Assembly (NCBI GenBank): GCA_002484335.1
Contig: DLJQ01000010.1
Location: forward strand, 83,703 to 147,702
Origin: Flavobacteriales bacterium UBA7612
GTDB taxonomy: Bacteria; Bacteroidota; Bacteroidia; Flavobacteriales; Weeksellaceae
DNA: 64,000 nt
Direction: 5' to 3'
The notes under the pieces were generated by a model. It was not told where the DNA came from. It did not search any database and saw nothing but the letters and a program-made list of their open reading frames with translations. This document shows positions 25,120 through 34,291 of this stretch, piece after piece. The stretch's first letter is position 1; each line of letters starts with the position of its first letter. A program made the position numbers and the translations under genes.

Positions 25120-26616
25120 TTAGATGTTTTTAGAGTTTGCACAACTGTAATCTATTGGACCATCTGTAGGAATTTCTTTCAAAATTTCTAATAAATATTT
25201 CCAGAATTTTTGAACAGATACAATTTCTACTCTTTCGTCTGGTGAATGTGCTCCTGAGATATTAGGACCAAAAGAAATCATGTCTAAACCAGGATAATTA
25301 GTACCAATGATACCACATTCTAATCCTGCGTGACAAGCAACAACTTTAGGTTCTTCGCCATTGTTTTGTTTAATATAAATTTCTTTTAAGACTTCTAAAA
25401 TTTCAGAATGTGGATTAGCTTTCCATCCTGGGTAAGAACCAGAGAATTTAACATCAAAACCACCTAACTCGAATGCTGCTTTTAATGTTTGTGCTAATGC
25501 TTCTTTACCAGATTCTATTGAAGAACGAGTAAGACAAAGAACTCTAGATTTACCATTGATGACTTCTACACGAGCAACATTGTTAGATGTTTCTACTAAA
25601 CCTTCTACATCTGGACTCATTCGATAAACTCCATTGAATGCAGCCAAAATTGTTTGAATAAAAGTTTTAGAGTCTGTTGTAGATATAGCATTTTCTAGAG
25701 CAGTTTCTTCTAAAGTAATAACCATTTTCGGTTCTTTAGTTGCGTATTCTTCGATTATTTCTGCTCTTAGAGCTTCGTATGCTTCTTTGAATGCATCTAT
25801 ATTTGTATTTGGAATCACAATATTTGCCCAAGATTCGCGAGGAATAGCATTACGTAAACTACCACCTTCTAGATGAGAAATTTGTATTCCAAATTCGATA
25901 CCTGCATTTAATAAACGAGCGATTAATTTATTTGAGTTTCCTAAACCTTCGTGAATTTGCATTCCTGAATGGCCTCCGTTTAAACCTTTTAATGTTAAAA
26001 TGAATGCTGTAGCATCTTTAGGAGATTCTTCTTTATATGTTTTTGTTGCAGTAACATCAACTCCACCAGCACAACCGATATCTAATTCGTCATCTTCTTC
26101 TGTATCAAGATTAAGTAATATTTTACCAGATAAGAAGCCTGCTTTTAAACCTAATGCACCAGTCATTCCAGTTTCTTCATCAATTGTAAAAAATGCTTCG
26201 ATTGCTGGATGAGGAATATTTTTAGATTCTAAAACAGCCATAATGGTAGCTACACCAATTCCGTTATCTGCACCAAGGGTAGTACCGTTTGCAGTAACAA
26301 ATCTGTTGTCTTCTATGTACATTTCAATTCCTTGTGTATCAAAATTGAAATTAACATCATTATTTTTTTGACAAACCATGTCCAAGTGAGATTGCATCAC
26401 AACTTTTTTACGGTCTTCCATTCCTGGATATGCAGATTTTTTAATTAAAACATTACCAACCTCATCAGTTTCTACTTTTAATCCTAAGTCTTCACCGAAT
26501 TTGATGATAAATTCACGTACTTTTTCTTCTTTTTTAGATGGTCTTGGAACAGAATTCAATGCAGAAAAGTTTTTCCATATTGCTTTTGGTTCTAAGTTTA
26601 GAATATCGTTGTTCAT
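25120..26616 (-). CDS. pepD: Aminoacyl-histidine dipeptidase
   Basis: A 498-residue M20-family metallopeptidase that cleaves Xaa-His dipeptides such as carnosine, in the cytoplasm. Metal ligands and catalytic residues are visible: H77 with D79 (SHLDMVC), D117 (GADNGIG), the Glu pair E147-E148 (DEETGMTG), and a lid domain starting at GLNGGHSG. The C-terminal SFGPNISGAHSPDER carries the last metal His. Length is typical (about 485-500). It appears monocistronic; a TAACTTTG box sits just upstream. Confidence 0.95.
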   Translation of the reverse strand: MNNDILNLEPKAIWKNFSALNSVPRPSKKEEKVREFIIKFGEDLGLKVETDEVGNVLIKKSAYPGMEDRKKVVMQSHLDMVCQKNNDVNFNFDTQGIEMYIEDNRFVTANGTTLGADNGIGVATIMAVLESKNIPHPAIEAFFTIDEETGMTGALGLKAGFLSGKILLNLDTEEDDELDIGCAGGVDVTATKTYKEESPKDATAFILTLKGLNGGHSGMQIHEGLGNSNKLIARLLNAGIEFGIQISHLEGGSLRNAIPRESWANIVIPNTNIDAFKEAYEALRAEIIEEYATKEPKMVITLEETALENAISTTDSKTFIQTILAAFNGVYRMSPDVEGLVETSNNVARVEVINGKSRVLCLTRSSIESGKEALAQTLKAAFELGGFDVKFSGSYPGWKANPHSEILEVLKEIYIKQNNGEEPKVVACHAGLECGIIGTNYPGLDMISFGPNISGAHSPDERVEIVSVQKFWKYLLEILKEIPTDGPIDYSCANSKNI

Positions 26617-26636
26617 TGTTTCTAATTTTTCTTGTT

Positions 26637-26644
26637 CAAAGTTA
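26637..26644 (-). promoter_or_regulatory. Candidate -7 box of pepD
   Basis: Minus-strand TAACTTTG, an exact TAnnTTTG match, 20 bases before the start codon. No clean TTG at the right distance. Confidence 0.4.
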
Positions 26645-26724
26645 CGGATTTGCTCTTATATAGAAGAATGAAACAAAATTAAAATTAGGAAATTTAGATT
26701 GAATTTTAATTTAATATAAAAAAT

Positions 26725-26757
26725 AAAACCCAATAGTAAGTATGACTATTGAGTTTT
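26725..26757 (-). terminator. Terminator of the peroxiredoxin group
   Basis: 13-bp arms (AAAACCCAATAGT and ACTATTGAGTTTT) with one A/C mismatch that becomes a G-U pair in minus-strand RNA, followed by T-rich sequence. It lies 30 bases after the last gene of the group. Confidence 0.8.
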
Positions 26758-26786
26758 TATATTATTAATGGATTTCATGTTGGTTT

Positions 26787-27038
26787 CTATTTATCGATAG
26801 ATCCCATAACTCTTTGCATGAAAGTATTGGCAGCTGTACGCTCGTCCATACCTTCATTATCCATCATATTTTTCATTTCGATTGCTCCACAAATATTAGA
26901 GATCATTTCACCGATTACTTCTTGTTCTGGTTCTTTTACCGCAGGAGAATCAGCATAAGCTTCTAATACTTCTAACGTAGTTTCCATTGCTTCAACAGAA
27001 ACTGTCTTTGCTAAGTTTTTAAAGATTGGTAGTTTCAT
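26787..27038 (-). CDS. Small helical protein, DUF6952-like
   Basis: An 83-residue acidic helical protein without signal peptide, beginning MKLPIFKNLAKTVSVEAMETTLEVLEAYADSP. From memory it matches the small protein (DUF6952) that commonly follows a thioredoxin gene in Flavobacteriia. Function unknown. Its start codon lies 20 bases inside the thioredoxin gene, so translation is coupled and a shared redox role is likely. It is the last gene of the group before a terminator. Confidence 0.8.
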   Translation of the reverse strand: MKLPIFKNLAKTVSVEAMETTLEVLEAYADSPAVKEPEQEVIGEMISNICGAIEMKNMMDNEGMDERTAANTFMQRVMGSIDK

Positions 27039-27336
27039 TGATTAATTCTTTTACAGCTTCAATTTTAGATGCAGTTACTTGTCCAACATTTTGTCCTCCT
27101 TTAAATACAGCGAATGTAGGTAAGTTAGGCACATCAGCTAATTTTCTTGATTCAGCTAATTTTTCAGCATCAACATATAAAAATTCAGCTTTTCCATCAT
27201 ATTCTGCTGCTAATTTTTTGAATTTTGGTTTTACTAAACGACAGTTTCCACACCATCCAGCACCATATTGTACAATTACTATATCGTTATCAGCTACTAC
27301 TTGAGCTAAGTTATCTTGTTCTAATTCTGCAAACAT
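27019..27336 (-). CDS. Thioredoxin family protein
   Basis: A 105-residue cytoplasmic thioredoxin-fold protein. The active site is WCGNC (C29, C32), where classical thioredoxin has WCGPC; the cis-proline before strand 4 is in VPNLPTFAVF. It probably reduces the peroxiredoxin encoded just upstream, although a long hairpin terminator lies between the two genes. It overlaps the following DUF6952-like gene by 20 bases. Confidence 0.93.
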   Translation of the reverse strand: MFAELEQDNLAQVVADNDIVIVQYGAGWCGNCRLVKPKFKKLAAEYDGKAEFLYVDAEKLAESRKLADVPNLPTFAVFKGGQNVGQVTASKIEAVKELINETTNL

Positions 27337-27373
27337 TTTGTTTAATTTTTTAGTTCTAAATTGGATATAAAAA

Positions 27374-27457
27374 AGGCTGTCTAAGTTATGAGCTTAGTGA
27401 TTTTTTATTGAAAATGAATTCATTATAAAAACTCCCTGTCAATGTTTTAGACAGCCT
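27374..27457 (-). terminator. Long hairpin terminator after the peroxiredoxin gene
   Basis: 11-bp arms AGGCTGTCTAA and TTAGACAGCCT enclose 62 bases that hold a smaller AATGAATTCATT palindrome. On the minus strand the structure ends in TTTTTTAT, so it should end or attenuate transcription between the peroxiredoxin and thioredoxin genes. Confidence 0.8.
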
Positions 27458-27498
27458 CTTATTTTTTGATTAATCAATTAGAAAAATCAATTTATTTT

Positions 27499-28125
27499 TT
27501 AGTGAGATGCTAAGTAAGAAGCAACACCGTCTTTTGTAGCAGACATAGCGTCTTTTCCTTCTTCCCAGTTTGCTGGACAAACTTCACCGTATTTTTCTAC
27601 GTGTAAAATAGCATCTAATAAACGAACATACTCATCAATATTACGACCTAATGGTAAATCGTTGATTGTTTCGTGACGAACAACTCCATTTTTGTCGATG
27701 ATGAAAGTTCCACGGTAAGCAACTGGAGCACCTTCGAATTTTAAAGAATCATTTTCTTCATTGTAAACATACTCACCAGCTAAAACTCCATAATCCATAG
27801 CAACAGTTTTTGCTAAGTCAGAAATAATTGGGTAAGTAACACCTTGGATTCCTCCATTGTCTTTTGCAGTATTTAACCAAGCTAAATGAGATTCTTCTGA
27901 ATCGCAAGAAGCACCGATAACGATAGCATCTCTTTTTTCGAATTCAGCTAATTTAGCTTGAAATGCATGTAATTCTGTTGGACAAACAAAAGTAAAATCT
28001 TTTGGGTAAAAGAATAAAACGATATTTTTCTCTCCAATTGGTAATGAAAAGTTTTCAACGATTTCATCTCCATCAACTACTGCTGGCACTGTAAATAAAG
28101 GTGCTTTTTTTCCTACTAATGACAT
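27499..28125 (-). CDS. Typical 2-Cys peroxiredoxin (AhpC/Prx1 class)
   Basis: A 208-residue cytoplasmic peroxidase that reduces H2O2 and organic peroxides. The peroxidatic Cys is C48 in FTFVCPTE and the resolving Cys is C183 in GEVCPANW, the classical spacing. The GGIQ and YF-type segments of sensitive eukaryotic Prx are only partly seen (GGIQG at 91-95 present; the C-terminal YL motif ends YLASH). Thioredoxin and the DUF6952-like gene follow. A consensus promoter precedes it. Confidence 0.95.
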   Translation of the reverse strand: MSLVGKKAPLFTVPAVVDGDEIVENFSLPIGEKNIVLFFYPKDFTFVCPTELHAFQAKLAEFEKRDAIVIGASCDSEESHLAWLNTAKDNGGIQGVTYPIISDLAKTVAMDYGVLAGEYVYNEENDSLKFEGAPVAYRGTFIIDKNGVVRHETINDLPLGRNIDEYVRLLDAILHVEKYGEVCPANWEEGKDAMSATKDGVASYLASH

Positions 28126-28200
28126 AATTTTAATTTTTATATTTTATTTTTTAATTACTTGTTTTGTAGAAAAGGTTATTTATTTTCCTTTTTCCTGATA

Positions 28201-28230
28201 CAAATTTATATTGATTTAATGGATTGTCAA
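28201..28230 (-). promoter_or_regulatory. Peroxiredoxin promoter
   Basis: On the minus strand TTGACA starts at 28230, and after a 19-base spacer comes a perfect TAAATTTG (28208-28201). The start codon is 75 bases downstream. Between this promoter and the next gene, bases 28231-28448 are plain AT-rich sequence in which I see nothing. Confidence 0.8.
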
Positions 28231-28448
28231 GATAAATTCAATTTCTATTTTAGATTGTATTATAAATTTATTTTATAATGTTTTATTTATTAAATTTATT
28301 TATTCTATAATCTATTTAAAGCCTTTTGATTTTATAAATTAAATTACTTAATGCTAAGTTACTACTATAAATTTATATACTAAATGATATTTGATATTAA
28401 AAATCAGTTAATATTAAGCTTCTTCAAACTTTTTAAAAATATTATTTT

Positions 28449-28572
28449 GGGAATTGCTTCGCACTATGCCTTCTCGCTATATCTTTTATAAACAATTAAA
28501 TATGTTTTATAAATAGAAGAATTGTTTATAAAAGGATGCTGCTTCAATCATTACTGCAAAATTATAATTAAA
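28449..28572 (-). repeat. Dispersed structured repeat, copy 3
   Basis: On the minus strand it starts near GCAGTAATGATTGAAGCAGC, then a perfect 15-bp hairpin (arms 28520-28534 and 28483-28497; CTTTTATAAACAATT), and ends AGCGAGAAGGCATAGTGCGA. Flanks are degenerate relative to copy 2, but the stem is the longest and fully paired. Confidence 0.65.
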
Positions 28573-28631
28573 GCAAATTGATTATTTTTAAAATAATAAC
28601 TTTATATTCACTTAATTACATAAATTAAAGT

Positions 28632-29351
28632 ATGAAAAAATTAATCTTATTTATTTTACCCTTTTGGTTGTTTGCACAAAATGGAATAAAAGTAGAATAT
28701 GAAGTAAAACAAGAATTTGATAAAAGTAAGTTAAAAAAACTAAGTGCTAAATCACTTGAAATTTTACAAAATTCTGAAAGTAAACGTTATTATTATGAAC
28801 TATTTGTAAATAAAGATAATTCTAATTTCGTAAAAATAGAACGAATTAACAATGAACAGGTAAAAGGAGCTGCAATTAGTTCGGTTAGTATTACAGGAAC
28901 TAATATTTATAAAGATTTTGTTACAAACGAATTGTACGAGCAAAATGATATGAAGCCTAAATTATTTGTAAAAGATTCTATACAACATTTTCCTTGGGTA
29001 TTGTCAAAAGAAGAATCGACTATATTAGGTTATAAAGTTAGAAAAGCAACTTATACTAATCCAACACAAACTGTAGAAGCATGGTATAGTACAGAGCTTC
29101 CTTTTCGTGATGGTCCATCTCGTTTTAATGGATTACCAGGATTAATTTTACAAGTTAGTTTTAAATTACCATTTGTTTCAGATATGGATACAAATGTAAG
29201 TTTTACTGCAATTGATGTAAAACCTTATGAAGGAAAAATTGAGTTACCAAATAAATCTAAGAAAGTAACAAAAGATGAATTTGAGAAAGAAATGGAGAAA
29301 AGTTCTTTTAAATTTAATGGAATTAGAAGTACAGGAGTAGAAAGGAATTAA
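28632..29351 (+). CDS. GLPGLI family secreted protein, stand-alone
   Basis: A 239-residue protein with signal peptide MKKLILFILPFWLFAQ. The core is VEAWYSTELPFRDGPSRFNGLPGLILQV (about 155-182). It is shorter than the four island members and ends SFKFNGIRSTGVERN. It is not linked to a receptor gene: the neighbours are repeat copy 3 and a tRNA gene. The family is exported and of unknown function. Confidence 0.88.
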   Translation: MKKLILFILPFWLFAQNGIKVEYEVKQEFDKSKLKKLSAKSLEILQNSESKRYYYELFVNKDNSNFVKIERINNEQVKGAAISSVSITGTNIYKDFVTNELYEQNDMKPKLFVKDSIQHFPWVLSKEESTILGYKVRKATYTNPTQTVEAWYSTELPFRDGPSRFNGLPGLILQVSFKLPFVSDMDTNVSFTAIDVKPYEGKIELPNKSKKVTKDEFEKEMEKSSFKFNGIRSTGVERN

Positions 29352-29453
29352 AAAAGATATTTTTTTTGAAAAATATTTCATCTAAATTTTATTCATTATC
29401 AGATTTTTATAAAATTAACTTTAAATAATCTTTAAAAACTTATTAAATTAGTT

Positions 29454-29483
29454 TTGGAGAATTGAAAAACCTTACTATATTTG
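29454..29483 (+). promoter_or_regulatory. tRNA-Gln promoter
   Basis: TTG (29454-29456), 19-base spacer, perfect TATATTTG (29476-29483), ending 17 bases before the mature tRNA. Confidence 0.85.
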
Positions 29484-29500
29484 CACAGCAATTAAGGGAA

Positions 29501-29571
29501 AGACCCATGGTGTAACGGTAGCACATCGGTTTTTGGTGCCGCTAGTTGGGGTTCGAATCCCTGTGGGTCTA
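29501..29571 (+). tRNA. tRNA-Gln (anticodon TTG)
   Basis: A 71-base cloverleaf. Acceptor AGACCCA pairs with TGGGTCT and the discriminator is A. The D stem is GTGT/GCAC; the loop TTTTGGT gives anticodon TTG; the T arm is TGGGG-TTCGAAT-CCCTG with two G-T pairs. The anticodon stem TCGGT/GCCGC has a T-C mismatch at 27-43 and a T-G pair at 31-39, so it is weak. CCA is not encoded (AC AAA follows). A terminator follows at once. Confidence 0.95.
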
Positions 29572-29572
29572 C

Positions 29573-29606
29573 AAAGCAGAAATGTAATTTTATTACTTTC
29601 TGCTTT
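29573..29606 (+). terminator. tRNA-Gln terminator
   Basis: 10-bp arms AAAGCAGAAA / TTTCTGCTTT with a 14-base loop and a following T tract, starting two bases after the tRNA. Confidence 0.88.
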
Positions 29607-29716
29607 TTTTATTTTTTATAACATTTATAAAAACAATAAAGCAGTACTATAAAAATAGTACTGCCTAATTGATAGTTTAAAATCTGTTAATTAACAAAAA
29701 ATATTTAGATAAGAGG

Positions 29717-31132
29717 TTAATTAATACCTCCGCCTAAAGCTCTATATAAATCAACCTCAGCATTTAATTTTTCTAACGATACATTCACCATTTCTAAATC
29801 ATTCTGAAGTTTATTATTTTGTGCTGTAATTACTTCAAGATAAGTAGCCATACCATTTTTATATAGTTTTACAGCATCATTTATTCCTTTATCAAGGATA
29901 TTGGTTTTTTGTTGTAGTAAATCTATTCTTTCCGAAGTTCCTTTTTGCTTTGCTAATGCATCAGAAACTTCATTTACAGCATTCAACATTGTTTGTTTGT
30001 AATTTATAACTGTTTTTTCTTGTTCAATGACCGCAGTTTCATATGCTGTTTTAAATTGTCTTTTCTGTAAGATAGGAGCAGCTAAATTTGCTGCAATAGT
30101 TTTTGTAAGAGATCCAGGTAAATCAAACCATTGATTAATTTTATAAGAATTAGCTCCTATTTGTGGAGTAAGACTTAAACTAGGATACATTGCAACTTTA
30201 GCTAAATTTGTTTTAGAATTTAGACTTATTAAAGTGTATTCTACAGCTTTTAAATCCGGTCTTCTACTTAAAAGTTGAGCCGGAACACCTTCAGAAAGTT
30301 TATTATCAGTGAACATCTGTTTTAAAGAATTACTACGTTCAATTTTTTGAGGGTATTCACCACATAAAATACTCAAAGCATTTTCTTGTATAGATATGTT
30401 TTGATTTGCTAAAGGAATTAATAATTCAGCTGTTTTCTTTTGAGTTTCTGATTGTTGTATTGCCAAAGAATTAATTTGACCAGCTTTATATTGTAGGTTC
30501 ATCATCTTTAAATTTGTAGTACTCAATTCAATATTTTGTTCAGCTATTTTAAGCTGTTCATCTAAACTTATTAAATTATAATAAGCTTGAGCTACTTGAA
30601 CAATAATTCTACTTTTTAGTGCATTTAAATTTTCTTTTTGTGAAAAATAATCAGCTTTGGCTGCTTGTTTTTGTAATTTAGTTTTACCCCAAATATCTGC
30701 TTCCCATGATAATTTTAATACAGCACTATAATCATCAATATATTTTGTACCTGTAAATTGTTCTGATAAAGAACCATTAAGACTATTTTTTGAAACCCAA
30801 TTTCTATTTGCTCCCGCACTAAAATCAACTGTAGGCATAATATTATTTTTAGCTTGTTTATAAACCAAATCTAATTGTTCAATATTTTTTAATGCAGTAT
30901 TAATTTCATTATTTTTTTCTAGAGATTTTTCTATTAATGATATTAATGTAGGATCTTTAAAAAATGTTTTCCAAGGTAAAACAATAGTATCTCCAGTAAC
31001 TTGTATCTGTTCCTTATAATTTTCAGGAATATTAAGTTCAGGCTTTTTATATTCACTCCTTGTTGCGCAGGAAATCATTGCTGATGACACTGCGCTAAAA
31101 AGAAGCATATTTTTTATATTAAATATTTTCAT
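29717..31132 (-). CDS. RND efflux outer-membrane factor, lipoprotein
   Basis: A 471-residue TolC/OprM-type channel with a lipoprotein signal peptide (lipobox ending SAMISC). Two repeated outer-membrane-efflux domains are visible, with LLSRRPDLKAVEYTL between them and the typical end VDLYRALGGG. Start ATG 31132 is chosen; a start at 31180 would precede the signal peptide with 16 extra residues and lie further inside the pump gene. It overlaps the pump gene stop by 14 bases. Third gene of an adaptor-pump-channel operon. Confidence 0.93.
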   Translation of the reverse strand: MKIFNIKNMLLFSAVSSAMISCATRSEYKKPELNIPENYKEQIQVTGDTIVLPWKTFFKDPTLISLIEKSLEKNNEINTALKNIEQLDLVYKQAKNNIMPTVDFSAGANRNWVSKNSLNGSLSEQFTGTKYIDDYSAVLKLSWEADIWGKTKLQKQAAKADYFSQKENLNALKSRIIVQVAQAYYNLISLDEQLKIAEQNIELSTTNLKMMNLQYKAGQINSLAIQQSETQKKTAELLIPLANQNISIQENALSILCGEYPQKIERSNSLKQMFTDNKLSEGVPAQLLSRRPDLKAVEYTLISLNSKTNLAKVAMYPSLSLTPQIGANSYKINQWFDLPGSLTKTIAANLAAPILQKRQFKTAYETAVIEQEKTVINYKQTMLNAVNEVSDALAKQKGTSERIDLLQQKTNILDKGINDAVKLYKNGMATYLEVITAQNNKLQNDLEMVNVSLEKLNAEVDLYRALGGGIN

Positions 31133-34100
31133 TTTGTAATTCGTTTTGAATAGTGGATTTTTTAGAAGAAATTTTTTCATCTAAATATTGAAATAGAATA
31201 TAAAGTATAGGAATTATGAATATTCCTAATAGTACACCACTTAACATTCCCATAGCAGCACTAACACTTATTGATTTATTTCCTGAAGCCATTCCTCCAG
31301 CAGATAACATAAGAGGAATCATACCAACGATAAATGCTAATGAGGTCATGATAATAGGTCTTAACCTAGCTTTGGCACCTTCAATTGCAGAATCTAAAAT
31401 TGATAAACCACTTTTTCTTTTTTGAACAGCAAATTCAACAATTAAGATAGCATTTTTGGCGAGTAACCCAACCAGCATAATAAGTCCTACTTGTACATAA
31501 ATATTATTATCAAATCCAATTGCTTTTATTCCTAAAAATGCACCAATTACTCCTGTAGGTATAGATAGCATTACAGCTAATGGTAAAACATAACTTTCGT
31601 ATTGAGCTGATAATAGTAGATAAACGAATAATAAACATAATCCAAAAATAGCTACGGTTTGATTTCCTGATGATTTTTCTTCTAAACTAAGTCCAGTCCA
31701 TTCGTAACTGTAGTCAGAAGGTAAAGTATCAAGAGTTTTTTCTAATTTCGTGATTAATTCTCCATTACTTACTCCACTTTTTGGAGTAACATTTATTGTT
31801 AGAGAATTGTAGAGATTATATCTTCCAACAGATTCAGGTCCATACACTTTTTTAAGATTAATAAGTGTTGTAACAGGAACCATATCTCCATTGTTATTTT
31901 TTACGAAAATATCATTAAAAGCATCTTGATCCATTCTAAAAACTCCATCAGCTTTAATATTCACTCGATAAAATTTTCCAAATCGGGAGAAATTTTGAGA
32001 TTGATCACCAGAAAAATAAGTTTGAATAGTTCCTAATAAATTAGAAACACTTACACCTAACTGTTTTGCTTTATCTTCATCAACTTCAAGTTCTAATTGT
32101 GGATAATCTGCTCTAAACATTGTATAAGCAAAAGCAACTTCAGGATTCTGCATAATTTGCCCAATAAGTTGATCTGCCTTTGCTTTTAAAACTTGAGGGT
32201 CTCTTCCCATTCTATCTTGAAGAATTATTTCTGCATCATTAGTCATTCCATATCCTTCTACAGGAGGCATTCTAAATGTCATAATACTTCCTTCTTTTAT
32301 TGTAGATAGTTTTTCGTTGACTAAACTAACAATTTGATCGATATCATGAATTTCACCTCGTTCTTTTTTAGGCTTTAATTTTACGAATCCCATTGCATAA
32401 GCAGGACCAGCACTATTATTTAAAAGATTAAACCCTGTAATAGAGGTATTTTCATGTACAGCATCAATTTCTTTAATGATTTTATTAATTTTATTCGAAA
32501 CTTCTGTCGTTTTATCTAATCCTGTTCCTGGAGGCATACTTAAAGAATACATAAATAAACTATCGTCTTCCATTGGTACAAAACTTTTTGGAGTTGTATT
32601 CATTAACCAAACTGAAAAACCTATAATGCCGAGAATTAAACCACTAGAAATCAGTTTGTGGTTAATTAAAAATTTTAAACCACCTAAATAGCGATTCGTC
32701 ATATTATTGAAACCAATGTTAAACGCATTGGCAAATTTTTTTCCAAATCCTTTTTTTTGTTCGTGAGAATCTCCTGTATGATTGTTTTTTAATAAAACAG
32801 CACATAGAGCAGGAGTTAATGTTAATGCATTAACAGCCGATATGATAATGGCAATAGCTAATGTGTAAGCGAATTGTTTATAAAAAAGTCCCGCAGAGCC
32901 TTCCATAAAACCAATTGGAATAAATACTGCAGACATTACTAATGTTATGGAAATAACGGCACCAGTAATTTCTCTCATTGATTTATGAGTTGCTTCTTTA
33001 CCTGTAAGATTCGTACCTTCCATATTACTATGTACAGATTCTACAACAACAATAGCATCATCTACGACAATACCAATAGCAAGTACTAAGGCGAAAAGAG
33101 TTAATACATTTATTGTAAATCCGAATACAAGTAAAAAGAAAAATGTACCTATAATTGCAACAGGAACTGCAATTGCAGGGATAATAGTTGATCTGAAATC
33201 TTGTAAAAAGATGAAAACAACGATGAAAACAAGAATAAATGCTTCTATTAATGTCGACTTTACTTGACTTGTAGCTTCGTCTAATTTTTCTTTAGTACTA
33301 ACAACTTTTGAATATTTCACACCAGGAGGAAAAGATTTTGAGAGTTGTTCAATAGATTTATCAATTCCAATTTCTATATCATTAGCATTAGATCCCGTTG
33401 TTTGCATAATTGCTACAGTAACAGCATTTTTACCATTTGATAAATTGTCTCCACTATATGAAATTGCTCCAAACTCTACTCTTGCAACATCTTTTAATCG
33501 AACGATATTTGTACCATCGTTTTTGATAACAATATTTTCATATTGCTCTGGAACATTTTTTTTCCCTTTATAACGGATAACATATTCTAACGCAGCTTTA
33601 GATTCTTCACCTAATTTACCTGGGGCAGATTCTAAACTTTGATCTGCTATTGCATTTGAAACATCAGAAGGAACTAAACCATAAGAAGACATTCTTTGAG
33701 GATTTAGCCAAATTCGCATGGAATAATCTTTTGTACCAAAAACTTGAGCTTGACCAACTCCTTTTACTCGTTTTACCTGTGGAATAAGATTAATGTTAGC
33801 ATAGTTTTGTAAAAACTTTTCATCATATCTACTGTTATCATCAGTATATAGATTAAAAAGCATTACCATACTATTTTGTTGTTTGGAAGTTGTAAGTCCC
33901 ATTCTTATAACTTCTTGAGGTAAAATAGGTGTAGCTTGTTGTACTCTATTTTGTACGTTTACTGCAGCTTGATCAGCATTAACACCTTGCTTGAATATAA
34001 TCGAAATAGAGAATGTTCCATCATTACTTGCATTCGATTTTATGTATTGCATATCTTCAACTCCATTAATTTGTTCTTCTAATGGAGTTACTACAGAGCG

Positions 34101-34274
34101 TATTACTGTTTCACTATTTCCTCCAGGATATGATCCATTAACAGTAATAGTTGGAGGAGAGATATCAGGAAAACGTGTTACTGGTAATCTATCTAGCCCT
34201 ATAACTCCTAAAATTACAATAATTAAAGAAATAACTGTAGCAAGTACAGGACGATCTATTATTTTTTTTAACAT
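31119..34274 (-). CDS. RND multidrug efflux pump (HAE1 family)
   Basis: A 1051-residue inner-membrane proton/drug antiporter of the AcrB type. There are two repeats of one plus five transmembrane helices and two large periplasmic loops. The proton-relay Asp pair is seen in GIVVDDAIVVVESV. The C-terminal half has GLLAKNAILIVEFA and ARLRPIIMTSLAF. Substrates cannot be read from the sequence, but the HAE1 signature indicates organic molecules, not metals. It lies 17 bases after the adaptor and overlaps the channel gene. Confidence 0.95.
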   Translation of the reverse strand: MLKKIIDRPVLATVISLIIVILGVIGLDRLPVTRFPDISPPTITVNGSYPGGNSETVIRSVVTPLEEQINGVEDMQYIKSNASNDGTFSISIIFKQGVNADQAAVNVQNRVQQATPILPQEVIRMGLTTSKQQNSMVMLFNLYTDDNSRYDEKFLQNYANINLIPQVKRVKGVGQAQVFGTKDYSMRIWLNPQRMSSYGLVPSDVSNAIADQSLESAPGKLGEESKAALEYVIRYKGKKNVPEQYENIVIKNDGTNIVRLKDVARVEFGAISYSGDNLSNGKNAVTVAIMQTTGSNANDIEIGIDKSIEQLSKSFPPGVKYSKVVSTKEKLDEATSQVKSTLIEAFILVFIVVFIFLQDFRSTIIPAIAVPVAIIGTFFFLLVFGFTINVLTLFALVLAIGIVVDDAIVVVESVHSNMEGTNLTGKEATHKSMREITGAVISITLVMSAVFIPIGFMEGSAGLFYKQFAYTLAIAIIISAVNALTLTPALCAVLLKNNHTGDSHEQKKGFGKKFANAFNIGFNNMTNRYLGGLKFLINHKLISSGLILGIIGFSVWLMNTTPKSFVPMEDDSLFMYSLSMPPGTGLDKTTEVSNKINKIIKEIDAVHENTSITGFNLLNNSAGPAYAMGFVKLKPKKERGEIHDIDQIVSLVNEKLSTIKEGSIMTFRMPPVEGYGMTNDAEIILQDRMGRDPQVLKAKADQLIGQIMQNPEVAFAYTMFRADYPQLELEVDEDKAKQLGVSVSNLLGTIQTYFSGDQSQNFSRFGKFYRVNIKADGVFRMDQDAFNDIFVKNNNGDMVPVTTLINLKKVYGPESVGRYNLYNSLTINVTPKSGVSNGELITKLEKTLDTLPSDYSYEWTGLSLEEKSSGNQTVAIFGLCLLFVYLLLSAQYESYVLPLAVMLSIPTGVIGAFLGIKAIGFDNNIYVQVGLIMLVGLLAKNAILIVEFAVQKRKSGLSILDSAIEGAKARLRPIIMTSLAFIVGMIPLMLSAGGMASGNKSISVSAAMGMLSGVLLGIFIIPILYILFQYLDEKISSKKSTIQNELQNENI

Positions 34275-34291
34275 CTTATTTTTTCTAAATA

